From positions 186,001-250,000 of the forward strand of contig JAZKJV010010623.1 of assembly GCA_037367405.1 (NCBI GenBank): DNA of 64,000 nt. The letters are read 5' to 3'. The position numbers and the translations under genes were made by a program. The stretch comes from Ottelia alismoides (taxonomy: Eukaryota; Streptophyta; Magnoliopsida; Alismatales; Hydrocharitaceae). A model generated the notes under the pieces. The model did no database searches. It was not told where the DNA came from and saw only the letters and a program-made list of their open reading frames with translations. This document shows positions 48,203 through 61,300 of this stretch, piece after piece (positions within the stretch are counted from its first letter, which is position 1; every line of letters starts with the position of its first letter).

Positions 48203-48714
48203 TAAAACTCATGCCTAGTGAAATTCTGACAGAATTAAGTGTGTTATGGTCAACTCAACCTCGGTCTTTGACCAATGCAATAAAGATCTAGTTTCTCAAA
48301 AAGATGAGAAAAACTAGGAAGAAAGATTTTTTTGGAAATTTTGCAAATTTTTATGTGATTTTTGGCTATGCAAAAGTTTTGAAAAATATTTTTTGAGATT
48401 TTCAATAATAAACATGTAGTTTTGCAAAGTATGGAGATTTTGAAAACATGAAAATTTTACAAACACCCCCATGCTTACCAAAAAGCATGCCCTCATGGTA
48501 AAAAATGTAGAAAGCAGAAAGAGGACCAAAAGATTAGGAGAGTGTAAGGATGCAAGAAGGAATCTAATTTTTTGCTATATATACTCTTTCTCTTTTTTAT
48601 TTATAGAGGGCTACCCCGATACTTATATCAATGCAAGAAAAATAGAAGTGTGAGAAATGAAAAATGCTATTAAGAAAAGATACATGTGAGAAGTAACTCA
48701 CGAAGAAGCATGAT
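48203..48714 (-). other. 3' noncoding region of the older Athila element
   Basis: AT-rich sequence after the older integrase. At 48466-48489 it holds CACCCCCATGCTTA and a 7-bp stem (48470-48476 with 48483-48489), a counterpart of the hairpin-plus-G-run units in the large element. The large element inserted at the left border of this stretch. Confidence 0.65.
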
Positions 48715-49853
48715 TTAACACCTCGCCGTTGTGATGTAAGGCTTATAATTCATGCAGAATATATGTTTCGATAACATGCATGGGTCCAGATGGCTTAACA
48801 ATGAGTTTAATCTTTGATCATTAACTCTGAATGTGGCTTTAGTGATTGGGTCAGTTATCTCTATAGAATCATTGTCAAAAACTTGGGTTACAATGTATGG
48901 TCCTTTCCCTTTCGATCTCAGTTTACCTGGAAATAATTTCTGCATCAAACAACCAAATTCTTTGATTCTCATGGAATGTTTTTCCTCAAAATGTTGGCAT
49001 CATGCCATATCTTGATTTTCTCCTTATATGTCAGATTGTTGCCATAGGTTTGGGATCATAATTCTTCAATTTCAACCAAATCCAACCGTCTCTTCTTTAC
49101 AGCCTCATCGTAATCCAAATGACATTTTTTTATTATCCAAAGTGATTTGTGGTGAATCTCAATAGGTAAGTGACATGATTTTCTATAGACAAGCAGTATG
49201 GGCTCATTCCTAAGGGTGTGCGAAAGGCTGTGTGGTAGGCCCGAAGAGCAGATGATAAATATTGGGACTAGTCCTTGCAATCAGATCGAACAATATTCTG
49301 GGGTATGATTTTTATCTCTTGGATTGATAGCTCATCCATTCCATTGGTGTGTGGGTGGTTGGCGGTCGAGACATGGAGTTCAACTCCATTAGTCTTAAGT
49401 AACTTTTTCACTGATGCATTCTGAAAGTGGATTCCTTCATCACTAAGGTAGTCCAAATCGAGAAAATAGATCAATCAAGAACTTGACAATAGTTCTGCTA
49501 TCAGCAACACGAGTGGGAATGACTTCCACTCAACGAGAGACATAATCAACAGCAAGAAGAATGTACTGGTAGCCATGTGATGTGGTGAAAGTTCCCATGA
49601 AATCTTATACCCCAAGTGTCAAAAATTTCGATGACATGTACTGATTGGAGGGGCAACATGTCACGACGAGTCATTGTTCCATTGGTTTGACAGGCAAGAT
49701 ATGCTTGAGCAAAGTGATGAGTATATTTAAATATCGAAGGCCAATAAAAGCCACATTGAAGTACCTTGATGGTAGTACGCTTCCTCGAGTGGTATGGTAG
49801 TGAGATAGGACACTAGAGATTTCAGACTCAGGAATACAACATCTCAATATCAA
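48715..49853 (-). pseudogene. Older Athila integrase, heavily decayed
   Basis: Fragments on the minus strand include the HHCC region (IPESEISSVLSHYHTT, 49853 on), the end of the catalytic core with the glutamate (49474-49268: NHPHTNGMDELSIQEIKI), a downstream block (LVYRKSCHLPIEIHHKSLW, 49280-49056) and the C-terminal domain (KLFPGKLRSKGKGPYIVTQV, 48972-48715). They follow the same order as in the large element but lie in different frames with many stops. Confidence 0.9.
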
Positions 49854-50012
49854 GTCAGTATCCTCTTTGAAAAGTAGAGGGTCATCCCAATTATAGTATC
49901 AAGCTTGAGCTTTGGTTTTATCTTTCTTATGTCTCGGCCAATCGCTAGGTAACTTGGAAGTGACGAGGTAATTAACGGTCCTCCGCATACCAAGGAAGTT
50001 GAGATACAATCA

Positions 50013-51262
50013 TTATATTTTAATTTGGGAAAGCGTCAGAAATGGGAACCATGTTTTCGATAGAACCGTCGGGTGGAAGAGGTGAAGAAAGTCTTGATAG
50101 GTGATCAACAACAATGTTCTTTGCTCCAACCTTATCTCAAATTTTGAAGTCAAATTTTTGGAGCAATAGTACCCATCTAATGAGTCTAGACTTAGCATCT
50201 TTCTTTGTGAACATGTATTTTAGACTAGAGTGGTCTATGTAAATTATGATATGGGAACCTAATATGTAAGATCGAAATTTTTCAAGTGAGAACACCGCAT
50301 CGGTCTCAGTCACAGTATAATTCCTTTGTGCATCATCAAGTGTTTTGCTAGCATAGTGGATGGAATATGACTTTACATCCCTCTTTTGTCCTAAAACTTC
50401 CCCAACAACATAAGTAGAAGCACAACACATTATTTCAAATTCAAGAGTCCAATTAGGGGGTTGTAATATTGGTTCATCGGTTATGATCTTTCTCAAAGGA
50501 ATAAAGGACTCAAATGCTTCCTCGATGAATATAAAGGTCTGATACTTCTCTAGTATTTTAGTGAGAGGTGGGGCATGTTTTGAGAAAATCTTGTATAAAG
50601 AGTCGGTAGAAACCGACATTCCCTAAAAAAGTTGGAACACCTTTAATGTTGATTGGTGGGCTCAATGCGATGGTTTCAATTTTGGAGGGATCCACCGCCA
50701 TCCCTTTCTTAGATACAATATGCCCCAACACAATCTCTTGTTTCACCATGAAATGTGATTTCTCCTAAGATAAGATTAAGTTAACTTCAATGTATTTTTG
50801 TAGGACTCTACCCAAAAATCCAATTATTTCCTAAAAATAGTCTTCAAAGATAGAGAAGTCATCCATAAACATCTCCATAAAATCACTGACCATATCAGCA
50901 AAGATACCCATCATACATCTCTGAAAAGTAGCAGGGGCATTGCACGATCTGAAAGGCATGCGTTGAAAGGCGTAAGTTCTAACAGGACTTGTGAACGCGG
51001 TCTTGTCTTGATCTCTTGATGCTATGGAAACTTGATTATAGATGGAATATCCATCCAAAAAGCAAAAGTATTCTTTTTCGGCTAATCTCTCAATGATTTG
51101 GTCGATGAATGTTTGCGGAAAGTGGTCTTTACGTGTAGCCTGATTGAGTTTTCTATAATCGACACAGACTCTCCAAGTTGTTACCACTCGAGCTGGTATG
51201 TCCTCTACTTTTTCATTTTCTACAATTGTCAAACCAACTTTATTTGATACATGGACTATCAA
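50013..51262 (-). pseudogene. Older Athila reverse transcriptase and RNase H
   Basis: RT blocks: TTWRVCVDYRKLNQATRKDH, FIDQIIERLAEKEYFCFLDG, RMPFRSCNAPATFQRCMM and the catalytic FMDDFSIF (51262-50831), then LGHIVSKKGMAVDPSKIE and [15 protein letters not shown] (50749-50558). RNase H blocks: [35 protein letters not shown] and [17 protein letters not shown] (50619-50137). In the usual RNase H motif the first aspartate (TDAS in the large element) reads CCAS, so a catalytic residue is lost. In RT, glycine-leucine in PFGLCNAP is PFRSCNAP. Confidence 0.93.
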
Positions 51263-51516
51263 CTATTGGATAAATGATACAGACACTTGACCACTTGTAA
51301 ATCTCATTCTTCACGACCTCTCGCAGATTAGGATTCAATTATCTTTGCATTTCTCGGGAGAGTTTACTGTCATTTTCCAAGTATATGTGGTGTGTGCAGA
51401 ATGTCGGGCTTATTCCTTTCAATAGTTTGAGAATTACTTTTAGTACTTCCATGAGTTGGTTTTCCTGAGTTTCTTATAAGTTAGCATTAATGATGACTGG
51501 TACAGCATGAGCATCA

Positions 51517-52295
51517 TCACGGAAAGCATATTTCAGGTCTTGTGGTAAGGGTTCCAATATCAAGGGTGATCAGTGGGGTCAGAGTCATGTCTTCCATCGA
51601 TATATCTACCAATGCAATATGATATGAATGGGGTTGGTCCAAATGAGACAACAAAAGTGATTCCTTAGCTAAGCATATGATCTCAAACAGTGGTTCCATC
51701 ATTGGTATGACTAGGATGAAGTCACTATGAGTTCAGTATCTAGTGTATACCAAGCCTCATTTAATTCAAAGATTTCTCGACCAGAGAAATGGCATGGTGG
51801 TTCTTCTAGTGTAGATTTTAGATTGTATGTAGCAATTTGATGAGACATATCTTTGTACATGGAGTGAGAGGCTTTGAGGCTAACCTCCAAAGGATCTTTG
51901 GCAAGCATATCACAGTTTTCTATCCAACCACGGTCTTCAGTCTCAGAGTCAATAGAAGTGGGGATAATAAAATCTACATGAATGACCTTACAGTTAACTT
52001 TAAACTCTAATCTCTCATCCTCATAATCAAAGTGTGCCTTGGAAGTAGCCAAGAATGGTCGTCCAAGTATGATGGGGGTGTTTCTCTTAGTGTATTAGTC
52101 GGGTCCATATCCATAACAATAAAATCTACCGAGAACTGTTGTCCCTAAAGCATGACTATAACATCCTCCAGTAACCCTTTTGGCCTCTTCATAGAACGAT
52201 CGACCATTTGCAAAATCATCAAGAACCGGTGCCCCTAGATCTTTTTTCTTTGCATGTAGGAGTTGTGATATAGCATTAGATGTTGCCTGAGGCAA
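51517..52295 (-). pseudogene. Older Athila protease region, active-site segment deleted
   Basis: 52295-52222 reads HAKKKDLGAPVL, matching the block just upstream of the protease core in the large element (KKHDTGAPLI). The sequence then jumps, at about 52217-52222, straight into the block that follows the core there (ILQMVDRSMKRPKGLLEDV in another frame, equivalent to the large element near 38944-38905). The roughly 45-residue segment with the DTG active site is missing. Further on, MATSKAHFDYEDERLEFKV (52052 on) follows the ILGRPFL motif. This copy could not process its polyprotein. Confidence 0.85.
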
Positions 52296-52299
52296 AACA

Positions 52300-54071
52300 T
52301 GTTTTCAATTTCCTCGCGATTCTTCTTATTCTTTCCCTTTGATTTCCTTTTTGGTGAGCAATTTCTCCTTTAGAAATGAGAGAAAGTTGGGACTTGTTCT
52401 ATAGCCTTAAGAAGTAGAATTTCAATGACAATGTCCGAGAATAGTTTCTCTAACTCAGGATCGCGGGTGGGTAATCTGGTATTTTTCCTGCGTAAAACTT
52501 CAGGAAAGGGGATGAATATGGTGGGAGAGGAAGGAGGAGGAGGTGTGTTAGTCTTAGTTTGGCCCTCTTCATTCTCGTTGTCCTCTTCATCCTCAATTTG
52601 AGATCATATAATAGCTTGTGGTATGGTAGAGCCAGATGTGGTTTTCCCATTTTGAAGAGTCGCAACATTGGCTGACTGGTTGGAACGATTTGGTGTTTTA
52701 AAAGTCACTTTATTCTTAGGCTGTTGTAGGGTAGATCCTTAGATAGATGTAGAAAAACCTTGGGGATGAGCTTCTTAAATGAAATTATTGGTTTTATGAG
52801 GTGAGGAAGAAAATCCTTGACTTTGAGCTTGAAATCCATGGGAGTGAAGTGAAAGACCCGACAGGTGGTGGGGTGTGGATTGATCCAGAAGAACTCCTAT
52901 GTTGGTATTAGGATTGGGCAGAGGATGTGGTGATAATGCTAGGATGTAAGATCGAATCTCAGCAAATTACCGACCATTTTCAGTGTTGGCTTATTGTTGT
53001 GCCTGGTTGGTTTGTTGTTGTGCTGCAGCAAGTTGCTGGATAGTCTGAGTCAGGGCATCAAAGTTCACGTATGTGGTTGGTGGATTTATTGGATCTCCAC
53101 TTGGTCGTTGGGGTTGTAATTGATTTTGAAGGTAATGGTTGTTATGTTGACTATTCCATCCAAAAATGGGTTGCTCTCTCCATCCTAAATTGTGAGTATT
53201 TGAAAATGAACTTCCTGGATTTCTTTGTACCCAATTTACAGTCTCAGGACTTTGTTATTGATCATGAGAGAAAGATGACTGCTCAAAGTCTTGAACATTG
53301 GTGTTAAAAAAATCTCAATATTGTTTGGAAAGTGTTTGTCATTCATCATGTTTTTATTTGAATGAGTCACATGTGGGTTTTTCAAAATCAGTTGCACTAA
53401 ATGATCTCATGTGCCCACTATACTGCTCAATGGAGGAACTGTTAACTGAATTATATGTCATATTCTCAAATAAAGTCTACACAAAGTGTTCATCATAGCT
53501 AATGTAGTTCCTGCCACATGAGCCATTGATAACTCTTTTGAACGATGTATCTATGCTCTCATAAAATAGTTAGACTAATTTCCATTTGGGAATTGCATGA
53601 TGAGGGTATCTCCTGAGTAATTCTTTGAACCACTCCCAAGCTTCATGAATGGATTCTTTGTTCCTTTGAGTAAAAGATGATATAGCTTGTCTCAAGACAT
53701 TGGTCTTTCCCACGGAAAAATTTTTTTATGAAAACATCCCATGATGTGAGAAGAGTTTCATAGTTTCAGAACCATTGTCGTGTCCGTTCTTTCAGAGAGA
53801 ATGTGAATGTCTTCATATAAATATATTTCTTTTCTATCCCCGAGATGATAATTGTATCATGGGCGGATCGAAAATCTTGAACATGTAGGAAGGGGCCCTC
53901 ACTCTCATTTCCATAAAATTTGGATCTTAAAGAGATAGATGTTGATTTTATTTCAAAGTCTCCTACCTTTGGTGGAATTTGAACCCAGTGAACTAGATCT
54001 TCAATTGCAGGATTATAACGGGTGCTAATGGGTGGTGGTCGATTTAGTGGACTAATGATTTGGCATATCAT
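52300..54071 (-). pseudogene. Older Athila gag region, decayed
   Basis: 54071-53766 contains PPKVGDFEIKSTSISLR, FYGNESEGPFLHVQDF and FTFSLKERTRQWF, the start of an Athila capsid equivalent to the FHGNTNEEPYIHL and FPFSLQDKALYW blocks of the large element. Downstream to 52300 only short broken frames remain, including a lysine-rich linker near 52668-52450. Confidence 0.75.
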
Positions 54072-55121
54072 AGCATTTTCCTTTCAACAATTGCAATTAT
54101 TGTAGGACAATATCCATTAGGTTGGGACGATTCTCTTTTCCCATGTTTTCTAAGTCAGATTTAGAATCATACGTTTCACTAGGTTGGGATTGGTAGAGTT
54201 TTGATCAGTAGATCGGGTCGTACTCAAGTGGTTCTTGTAATGATTTTTCAAAGATTGACAACCAAGTATAAACAGCACAAACACAAAGTAATTGTTGATT
54301 CACCAACTCTACTCAAGTTACCGCAGATGTAGTTATCTTTTCGATTTTAATTTTTGTTGCACAATAAATGTTATCACAAAGTTATTGATCCTAAATTTAA
54401 GAGAGGTGGATGTGACAGATTGTGAAAAACCGGCGTTCTCATCCAACTGGGGGATCCAGGGTGGGTACTCAGATCACAAGTGATATGCTCTTCTTGCAAG
54501 AACTTGTGCCCAATGCGTCAAGAACTTACGATTTTTCTCTTCACTCGTAAGTAGCACCAAGGATTTTTATCTCTATCCTAGGGTTGTGCACATGAATGTG
54601 TCAATCATCACAGTACAATCAAACAATCACACAATCTTATCCGCTTTCACTCGAACTACTGCGATGATCTTTCAAGCATATCTTTTTATGTGATCAAAAA
54701 TAATTTTGATGGTCTTTCAATTAGGTTATCACAAAGGGAGGGGACCGCAAAAATGATGCAATCAAGAACTCTTTTCTAATTTTTTCCAATTTAATCCACA
54801 ACGCAAACAAATGCAAGAAAATTAGAACTTAAAATGCCTAAGTGAAAAGGATGCTCACAGTGCTTGCACTTCTAGCTCTATATCCATAATATTGTGTCCT
54901 CTTGATGGAGAGCGAGCCAAGAAATGAGGGGAAAATTAAATTACAACTTTTCTAATAAAAATTCAAGTTTACTGGTGATCAAAGAGAGAGGGAGGAGATT
55001 AAAATGCACGGATCCTTTTTTTGTCCTTTCAAAGTTCAAGTACCTGAAAGAAAAAAATATACGAATTAGAATATCAAAAAGAAGTCAACAATTGAAAGGA
55101 AAAAATGCAAACGTTGTTTAA
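54072..55121 (-). other. Leader of the older Athila element
   Basis: Noncoding sequence between primer site and gag. No recognised features other than short A/T-rich runs. Confidence 0.6.
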
Positions 55122-55139
55122 TCCCCGACAACGGCACCA
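55122..55139 (-). promoter_or_regulatory. Primer-binding site of the older Athila element
   Basis: Minus strand TGGTGCCGTTGTCGGGGA, two base changes from the tRNA-Asp-type site TGGCGCCGTTGCCGGGGA. It lies three bases inside the LTR, which starts at 55143. Confidence 0.88.
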
Positions 55140-55142
55140 AAA

Positions 55143-55980
55143 TGAAACGATGGTTTCACTTGATTTAAAATGATATTTTATCAATATTGTTGTACTCGCA
55201 CAAAAATAGATCAATCCGAATAAGAAATTACAACTACGAGCATCCAAAATGCATAATAAAATGTAAAGTGCAAGTTCGAATCCACAGAGATCAATTAATG
55301 TCTTTTTTACCCGCAATTTAATTATAATGATGGAATTGATTTCAACGTATCATCATGAGTTCTAAGCTTCAAAATATGGATGTAGTAATGCCAAAATGGT
55401 TTAAATGCTTCAAGCTATTAAGAATTTTTCAGAAATTTTATGACTTAGTTTGGTAGTTTCAAATGCTTCGAAAGAAAACTACAGGTCTAAGTCGTAAAGA
55501 TTCAAACAAAACAAGGGGCTACAATGCAACTTAACATAATCACTTAAACTGCCTTGATAAATTAAATATGAAAGAATATTGATGCAAAGTTTGCAAAAAT
55601 ATATAAAAAGAAATAGATAAATTGCATAGGACACTCAACAAATTAAAGTTATGTTTTGATTTCTCAAAAGGTTTTTCAGATACCCTCCAATTCTAAAGCA
55701 AATCAAAGGCAAATCTAAAATTAAAGAATGAAAATCAAATCCAAAACGATCTCAAACTCAAACTATTAGCCAACTTCGTAATGTAGTTGATAATCTTACC
55801 GATCGCAAGACAAGGGAAGAAGCTCGCTCCTAATCTTATTGGGCCAAGGTGGGGTTCTTCTACTGCTCTTGCCATCTTTTCAGGAATGAAATCAATAGTA
55901 GTAGCGAGCAAAGGATGAAGCATGAACCAATGTGGCAAGCACAAATGAGGGTAGTGTTTTGACATCTATTTGCATCACGG
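55143..55980 (-). repeat. 5' LTR of the older Athila element (outer end uncertain)
   Basis: Starts TGAAACGATGGTTTCAC on the plus strand, itself a short inverted repeat. The first 600 bases match the fragment at 8156-9740. The outer end was not located because its partner is not recognisable in the window; it must lie before the TOP6B stop at 56471. Confidence 0.75.
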
Positions 55981-56470
55981 CAGGAAGAGCTCAGAATCAC
56001 CTACATGCAAGCTTGCAGGAAGAATCTAACCACGTCAACCAATGACTTCAAAGGCGGAAGCCAATTTTTGCTTACTCAACTCTCAAAAGAAACACATGTT
56101 TTCCTGTTGCTTCTGTTAAGCATTCACATTTAAAATGCCAAAAACAAAAAAAAAATCATAAACACATGCTTTCCCGTTGCTTCCTCTTATTGCGCATATA
56201 GGTTAATTACAACAAAGATTTTGTGTGATTAATGCATCCAGGAGAAACTATACGTAACTTTAGCATAGAGTACAAACTACAATAAGAGAGGAAATGACAA
56301 TGGATCTGCATAAGGAGGCCTTTCGAATGAATGGGTATGGGCACTAACAAGTGCGGAAAACTTAAAATAAACAAATGTCATTTACAGCTAGTTGACAGCT
56401 TAAAATTTACTGCAGAACTTCAATAAGAAATATAGACTCAATTGACGCAATATAGAAGGGGGCATTGGAC
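55981..56470 (-). other. Between the older Athila LTR and the TOP6B stop codon, includes the TOP6B 3' untranslated region
   Basis: Holds the downstream part of the TOP6B transcript. The two phrases ACACATGTTTTCCTGTTGCT (56093) and ACACATGCTTTCCCGTTGCT (56162) form a short local duplication. No other gene was recognised. Confidence 0.5.
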
Positions 56471-57670
56471 TTAGAGGATGAGCCTGAAAACAAAGTTGGT
56501 TCCGCGAAAGTCAAGGAAGCCATCCTTCCCTTCATATGCGTGCAGGTATATATCTTCACGAGGCGCCTCATTGACTCCAGTTTGAGTGGCATACTCCAAA
56601 GCCATCTCATAATCCACCTGGTCAAGCCATCCAAACAAGAAAACCAGCAAGTGATATAAGCCCCAACATAAAAAGCAGAATTTTTAAAGATATGCAGAAA
56701 GAAAGTTCCTTCAGAAAGAATGGGATCAGGTTAGAAGAAGATATTATGAGAATCAGAGGGAATATCACATTTGACCCATAAGAAAATTCTTACGTTGGAT
56801 CTTCTGGTGCTGACGTATTTAACCCTTGAATTATTGCTTAAACATTCTGGAACTATTACACTATAGCTAAAGGAAACAATTGAAATACTATGTTAAAGAA
56901 GAGATCCTTAAAGTATGAGCACCTTTTCAGCATGTTCGATGAGTTTTTCCCTCAATGTTGCCTCTGTAATCTCTTGTCTGGCTACTTTCGTTAGGATATC
57001 CTCTCCACCCACCTCAAAAGATCGTTCCCTTTTTCCGTGATCTTTTGCAGTTTCCTTCAGTACCTCGTATAGTGCCCTTGAAGCATCGGGGATGTACCTT
57101 TAAGGAACAATTGTCGTTAGGGGGAGAGAGAACCTGGCACTGTTACAAAGCTTGTATTCGCTGAATATCTCCAGTGACGCATAAACTACCTTGTCAGATT
57201 TTTCCGTCTCTCTTGTTGTTCACGAGCCTGAAGTTTCTTCACTATCTTGGACTTTAGTTGAAGACAACATTGTTTTACGGTAGCCTAAGAAAATAATTTG
57301 CAGAGGGCATTACCAACTACATCTTATACTCCATACCAAATTCTTTATTGAATACCTTGACAGCTGATGATATTTCACTTATATCATCTCCAATGTATTC
57401 TTTTCCTGTGCCCTTAAATGGAATTTTTGTGCTCACGATGCTCACAAATACGCCTATCTTATCCTGCATCTGGTTAATTTTGTAGCTGTTCCAACTACAA
57501 GATAACTGCCTCAAACTAATCGTATTCGTAATCATGTACACATAATTATCTTTTGTCCAAGTAAAAAAAAGATCTAACCTTATCCTCTTTTGTGCGGTCC
57601 TGGTTACAACATCTGCCCCTTGTTCAAAGAGAAGTGGAATTCGGTTCGCAAAACGGAAAACATTCAATCC
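56471..57670 (-). CDS. TOP6B: DNA topoisomerase VI subunit B, last five exons (C-terminal part)
   Basis: Five minus-strand exons with GT-AG borders and matching phases: 57670-57579, 57494-57356, 57284-57190, 57097-56923 and 56617-56471 (stop TAA). They encode about 215 residues: NVFRFANRIPLLFEQGADVV, YKINQMQDKIGVFVSIVSTK, IPFKGTGKEYIGDDISEIS, QCCLQLKSKIVKKLQAREQQ, then an acidic C-terminal tail with VDYEMALEYATQTGVNE. This is the end of the transducer domain plus the plant C-terminal extension of topoisomerase VI B, the GHKL ATPase subunit that pairs with an Spo11-like A subunit. In Arabidopsis this complex is needed for endoreduplication and large cell size. The N-terminal ATPase exons lie beyond the window. 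No stops occur in these exons, so the gene looks functional, though its next intron holds a LINE. Confidence 0.92.
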
Positions 57671-58024
57671 CTACAATAAAACATACCAATTGACTTGTGA
57701 TTTCACCTTCCCATTTTTATGCATGCACAAACCAACTAATACCAAATAAACAGACCTACAAAAGCTTCAAATATCTGACAGAAGCTACATATAAAAGAAG
57801 ACCCTTATAGAATTGAAGGAGAATACACAATAATAACCATATTTACTACAAGTAGCTTTTGCGTGAAAACAATAAAACTGATATACCTCCATCCATCACA
57901 ACACGTGTTGAAAATCAGTCAAAGAAATGCATGACGTATACATTTTAAAACATATATAATATATTCCATCTCAGTTAACACTTGAAAAAAAACACCTACA
58001 AAACAATTGGGTATGGATATAACT
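57671..58024 (-). other. TOP6B intron sequence
   Basis: AT-rich DNA directly upstream of the 57670 exon, ending at a TAGGGATG MITE start. No exon was recognised before the MITE and LINE. Confidence 0.7.
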
Positions 58025-58215
58025 TAGGGATGCAACCGAATATGGATATATCTATTTCCGTTTGCTGCACACATGAATACAAACTGAATAAGAATACGAA
58101 TTTTATTTTTTTTGCAGATACGGATATCGTTTTCATTCTTTTAAGGATATGAATATGAATACTTTTTTTGCGAATATCAATAGTATCTGTACTGAAATCT
58201 GTGTAGACATATATC
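58025..58215. mobile_element. hAT-type MITE part, cut by the LINE 3' end
   Basis: Starts TAGGGATGCAACCGAATATG and is dense in GAATATGGATAT/ATACGGATATCG motifs, like the MITE at 21357-21853. Only one end is visible. The other end would lie on the far side of the LINE, outside the window. Confidence 0.6.
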
Positions 58216-58300
58216 TTTTTTTATTGAAAAGAGGGTAAACTCCCAAGGTAGGAGTCACTGCAGCATCTATTTCATTAGAAACGGTTAGAGTACATTACCT

Positions 58301-61300
58301 TCATGTCCAAAAACTAAAAAGCGCATTACAATGAGACACTATATTCTCCGAGTAAAAAATCTGATTGTTAAAGATCTGGTCGTTTCGCCCATTCCAGATG
58401 GCCCAAAGAACGGCAAACGGCTTGGAGCAGTCATATGTATAGTTGCCGCCCACCACCCGAATCGATCTCCGAAACTTCGTTGCCCCGTCGGCCTCCACCC
58501 ATGGGATCCCAACCTCCCTCCACACCAGCATCGAGGACAGGCACTCGAAAAAGAGGTGGTTCGAATCCTCTACCAACCCCTCGCACCTACCACACCTTGT
58601 GTCCGCCAGGCCAAACATCCTTCCCCTCCTAGCTTTATCGCATAACCGGTCTCTTCTTAGCCACCACAGGAATATCTTAACCCGGCACGGGCTCTTGGCA
58701 GTTCATACCACCTTTATGTCTCGAATAAGTTCCGCATCCTGCTCCTGCACCATTCTCCCCATCCCTTCATATGCTTTTTTACCGAAAACCTTCCACCCTC
58801 CCATTCAAAATGGTCGACGTCATACGAGAGACACCGCGGTGATGGGATCTCCGCGTGCAACCTAAGATACTCCAACCGTTGCTCCTAGAGGTCCGACATG
58901 AATAACGGCGACCACGTACCTGAGTCCGCCACCTGCGAGAGAAGAGCCTTCTTTGACGCCGCCAGAGCGAAAAGCCTTGGGAATATGTCCCCAAGACGAC
59001 CCTCCCCCATCCAGTCATCCAGTCAGAATCTGAATAAATTACCATCTCCCACCTTTGGTCGTAGTCTCGACACCACCGAAGGCAAAACCTCTCGGATTCC
59101 CGCCCAAAGCAGCGATTCCAACCTCATTCTCCCAGCCACCAGTTCTCCCCTGACACCATAGATAGTCCGCACAAGCCTGGCCGCCAACGTGGTCGAAGAG
59201 TCCCAAATCCGAATCACCCATTTAGCAATCAACGCCTTGTTCATGTATTCCACATCCCGAACCCCCAGACCGCCCTCACCACATCCCTTCGTCACCTCGT
59301 CCCAGTTCACCAGATGCAAGCCGGACCTCTGCTGCTTTCCGTCGAACCAGAAGAACCTCCTCATCAAAGACCCAATCTTCTTCCTAACATCCACCGACAT
59401 CAACCGGGTGAAGTAGAAGAAGGTAGGGATGGCCGAGAGCACATGCTTCGGAAGAATCAGCTCCTCTCCCTCCCCCGAGATAAGGTGATCGCCTTCCACC
59501 CCGCCAATCCCTGCTCCATTCTCTACACAATGTTGTCCCACTCAGATTTCTTCAACCACCCAGCCACCAACGGTAGCCCCATGTAGTAGATAGGAAGCTC
59601 TCCCAGAGAGCACTCCGACACCGCCGCAAATCTGGCGTGCTCCGCATCATCCATCATAAACGAAATTACCACCGACTTGTGCATGTTGACCCCTATTCCA
59701 GAGAGGCTGTTGAAAATGTCTACCATGTGCGTTATGTTGCAACTCTGCTCTTTCGTGCTCCCAAGGAATGAGATAATATCATCCGCATACTGAAGCAACG
59801 AGATAGAGATATCGCCCAGCCGAAAGCCCTCACACCAACCCACTTCCACCACACGCCTGAGAAGAACTGCCAGAGCACCCACCATCAGGACAAAGAGCAT
59901 AGGAGCCAGCAGGCACCCCTGACAGACACCCCGTTGAGGCCCAAAGAATCCCCCCTCTGATTTACCATTCATCAGGATAGAGTAGGAGGAGGTAGTGACA
60001 CATCTCTTCATCCACTCAACCCAAACCTCCGGGAATCCCAGAACTCCTGGTGGAGAGCGCAATAGGCCTGAAGTCCTCCACCCTCACCGGAGTCTCCTTC
60101 TTGAGAAGGAGGAACAACAGGGCCCGATTCACATTCTCAAATCCTCTATTCCGTTCCCCGAACTCATTCAGAACCTCCAAGATCTCTGCCTTCACCAAAT
60201 CCCAGAACTCGCAGTAGAACATGACCGAGAAGCCATCCAGACCCGATGCACCATCTGTATTCAACCCCAGACCGCTCTCTTCACCTCCTCTTCAGAAAAA
60301 GGGACCACAAAATTGTCTACCTGCTCGCCAGACAAGGTCTCCACCCCTCTTCTCATCCACCCCCAACCCCCCCCCCCCCTTCTCCTTCGCGTCACCTCAA
60401 CAAAGTGTGCCCGTAACACACATCCAATCCGCGCTTCCCCCGAAACTCTTACTCCCCAATCTCAACCTCATGCAACAAGTTTCTCATCCTCCCAGAAGCC
60501 GCCAAATGGAAAAACCTCATATTGGCGTCACCCTCTTTCAACCACCTTTGCCTAGATCATTGCCTCCACTCTACCTCTTCCTTTCTGTCCTCCAACATCA
60601 ATTCTTCAAGCACGCCAAGCCTCTCCGCCACCTTCGCCAAGTCCAGTCCCCTCACATCATCCAGTTCGTCCAAACGCACCACGCCAGCCTAGGCCTCTCC
60701 CCTCTTAGCCCTTCGCCTATCCTTCACCTCCCTCCCAAACCATGTAAGAAAGGACCTCAGTGACCACAACTTCACTGCCAACCGAGAGACGATCGATCCC
60801 ACGGGGTTCCAGCTTATCCACCACTCAGCGACGACCTCCCTAAAACGCTCCTCTAAGAGCCAACTCCACTCGAAACGAAAGAACGTGTTTGTCCTCTCCT
60901 CGTTGGACGATCAGAGAATCAGAGTGTGATCCAAGTGGGCCCGCGACAACGCCCAAGCATGAGATAAGGGGAAATGCTCAATCCCATCAGGCGACAGGAA
61001 GAATCTATCTAGTCTGGACCATGATCTCACATTCTGCCAAGTATAGGAACAACCGGCCGCATCAATAATGGACAGGCCCAAGGAGTGAGCTACCCTCCGT
61101 AAGTCCTCCAAACCAGGATCTCTACCACCATTCTGCTGCGGACGATCGTAAGTGAGCAAAGTCACATTCAAGTCTCCACCGATAATCCAGACCCCAACCG
61201 CATCCACCGAACCCAACTACTCCAACTTCATCACCAAGGTGCTCCTCTCAGACTTAGTAGGACCGTAGACGTTCATGATCCGGACGCAAAGACCATCCGC

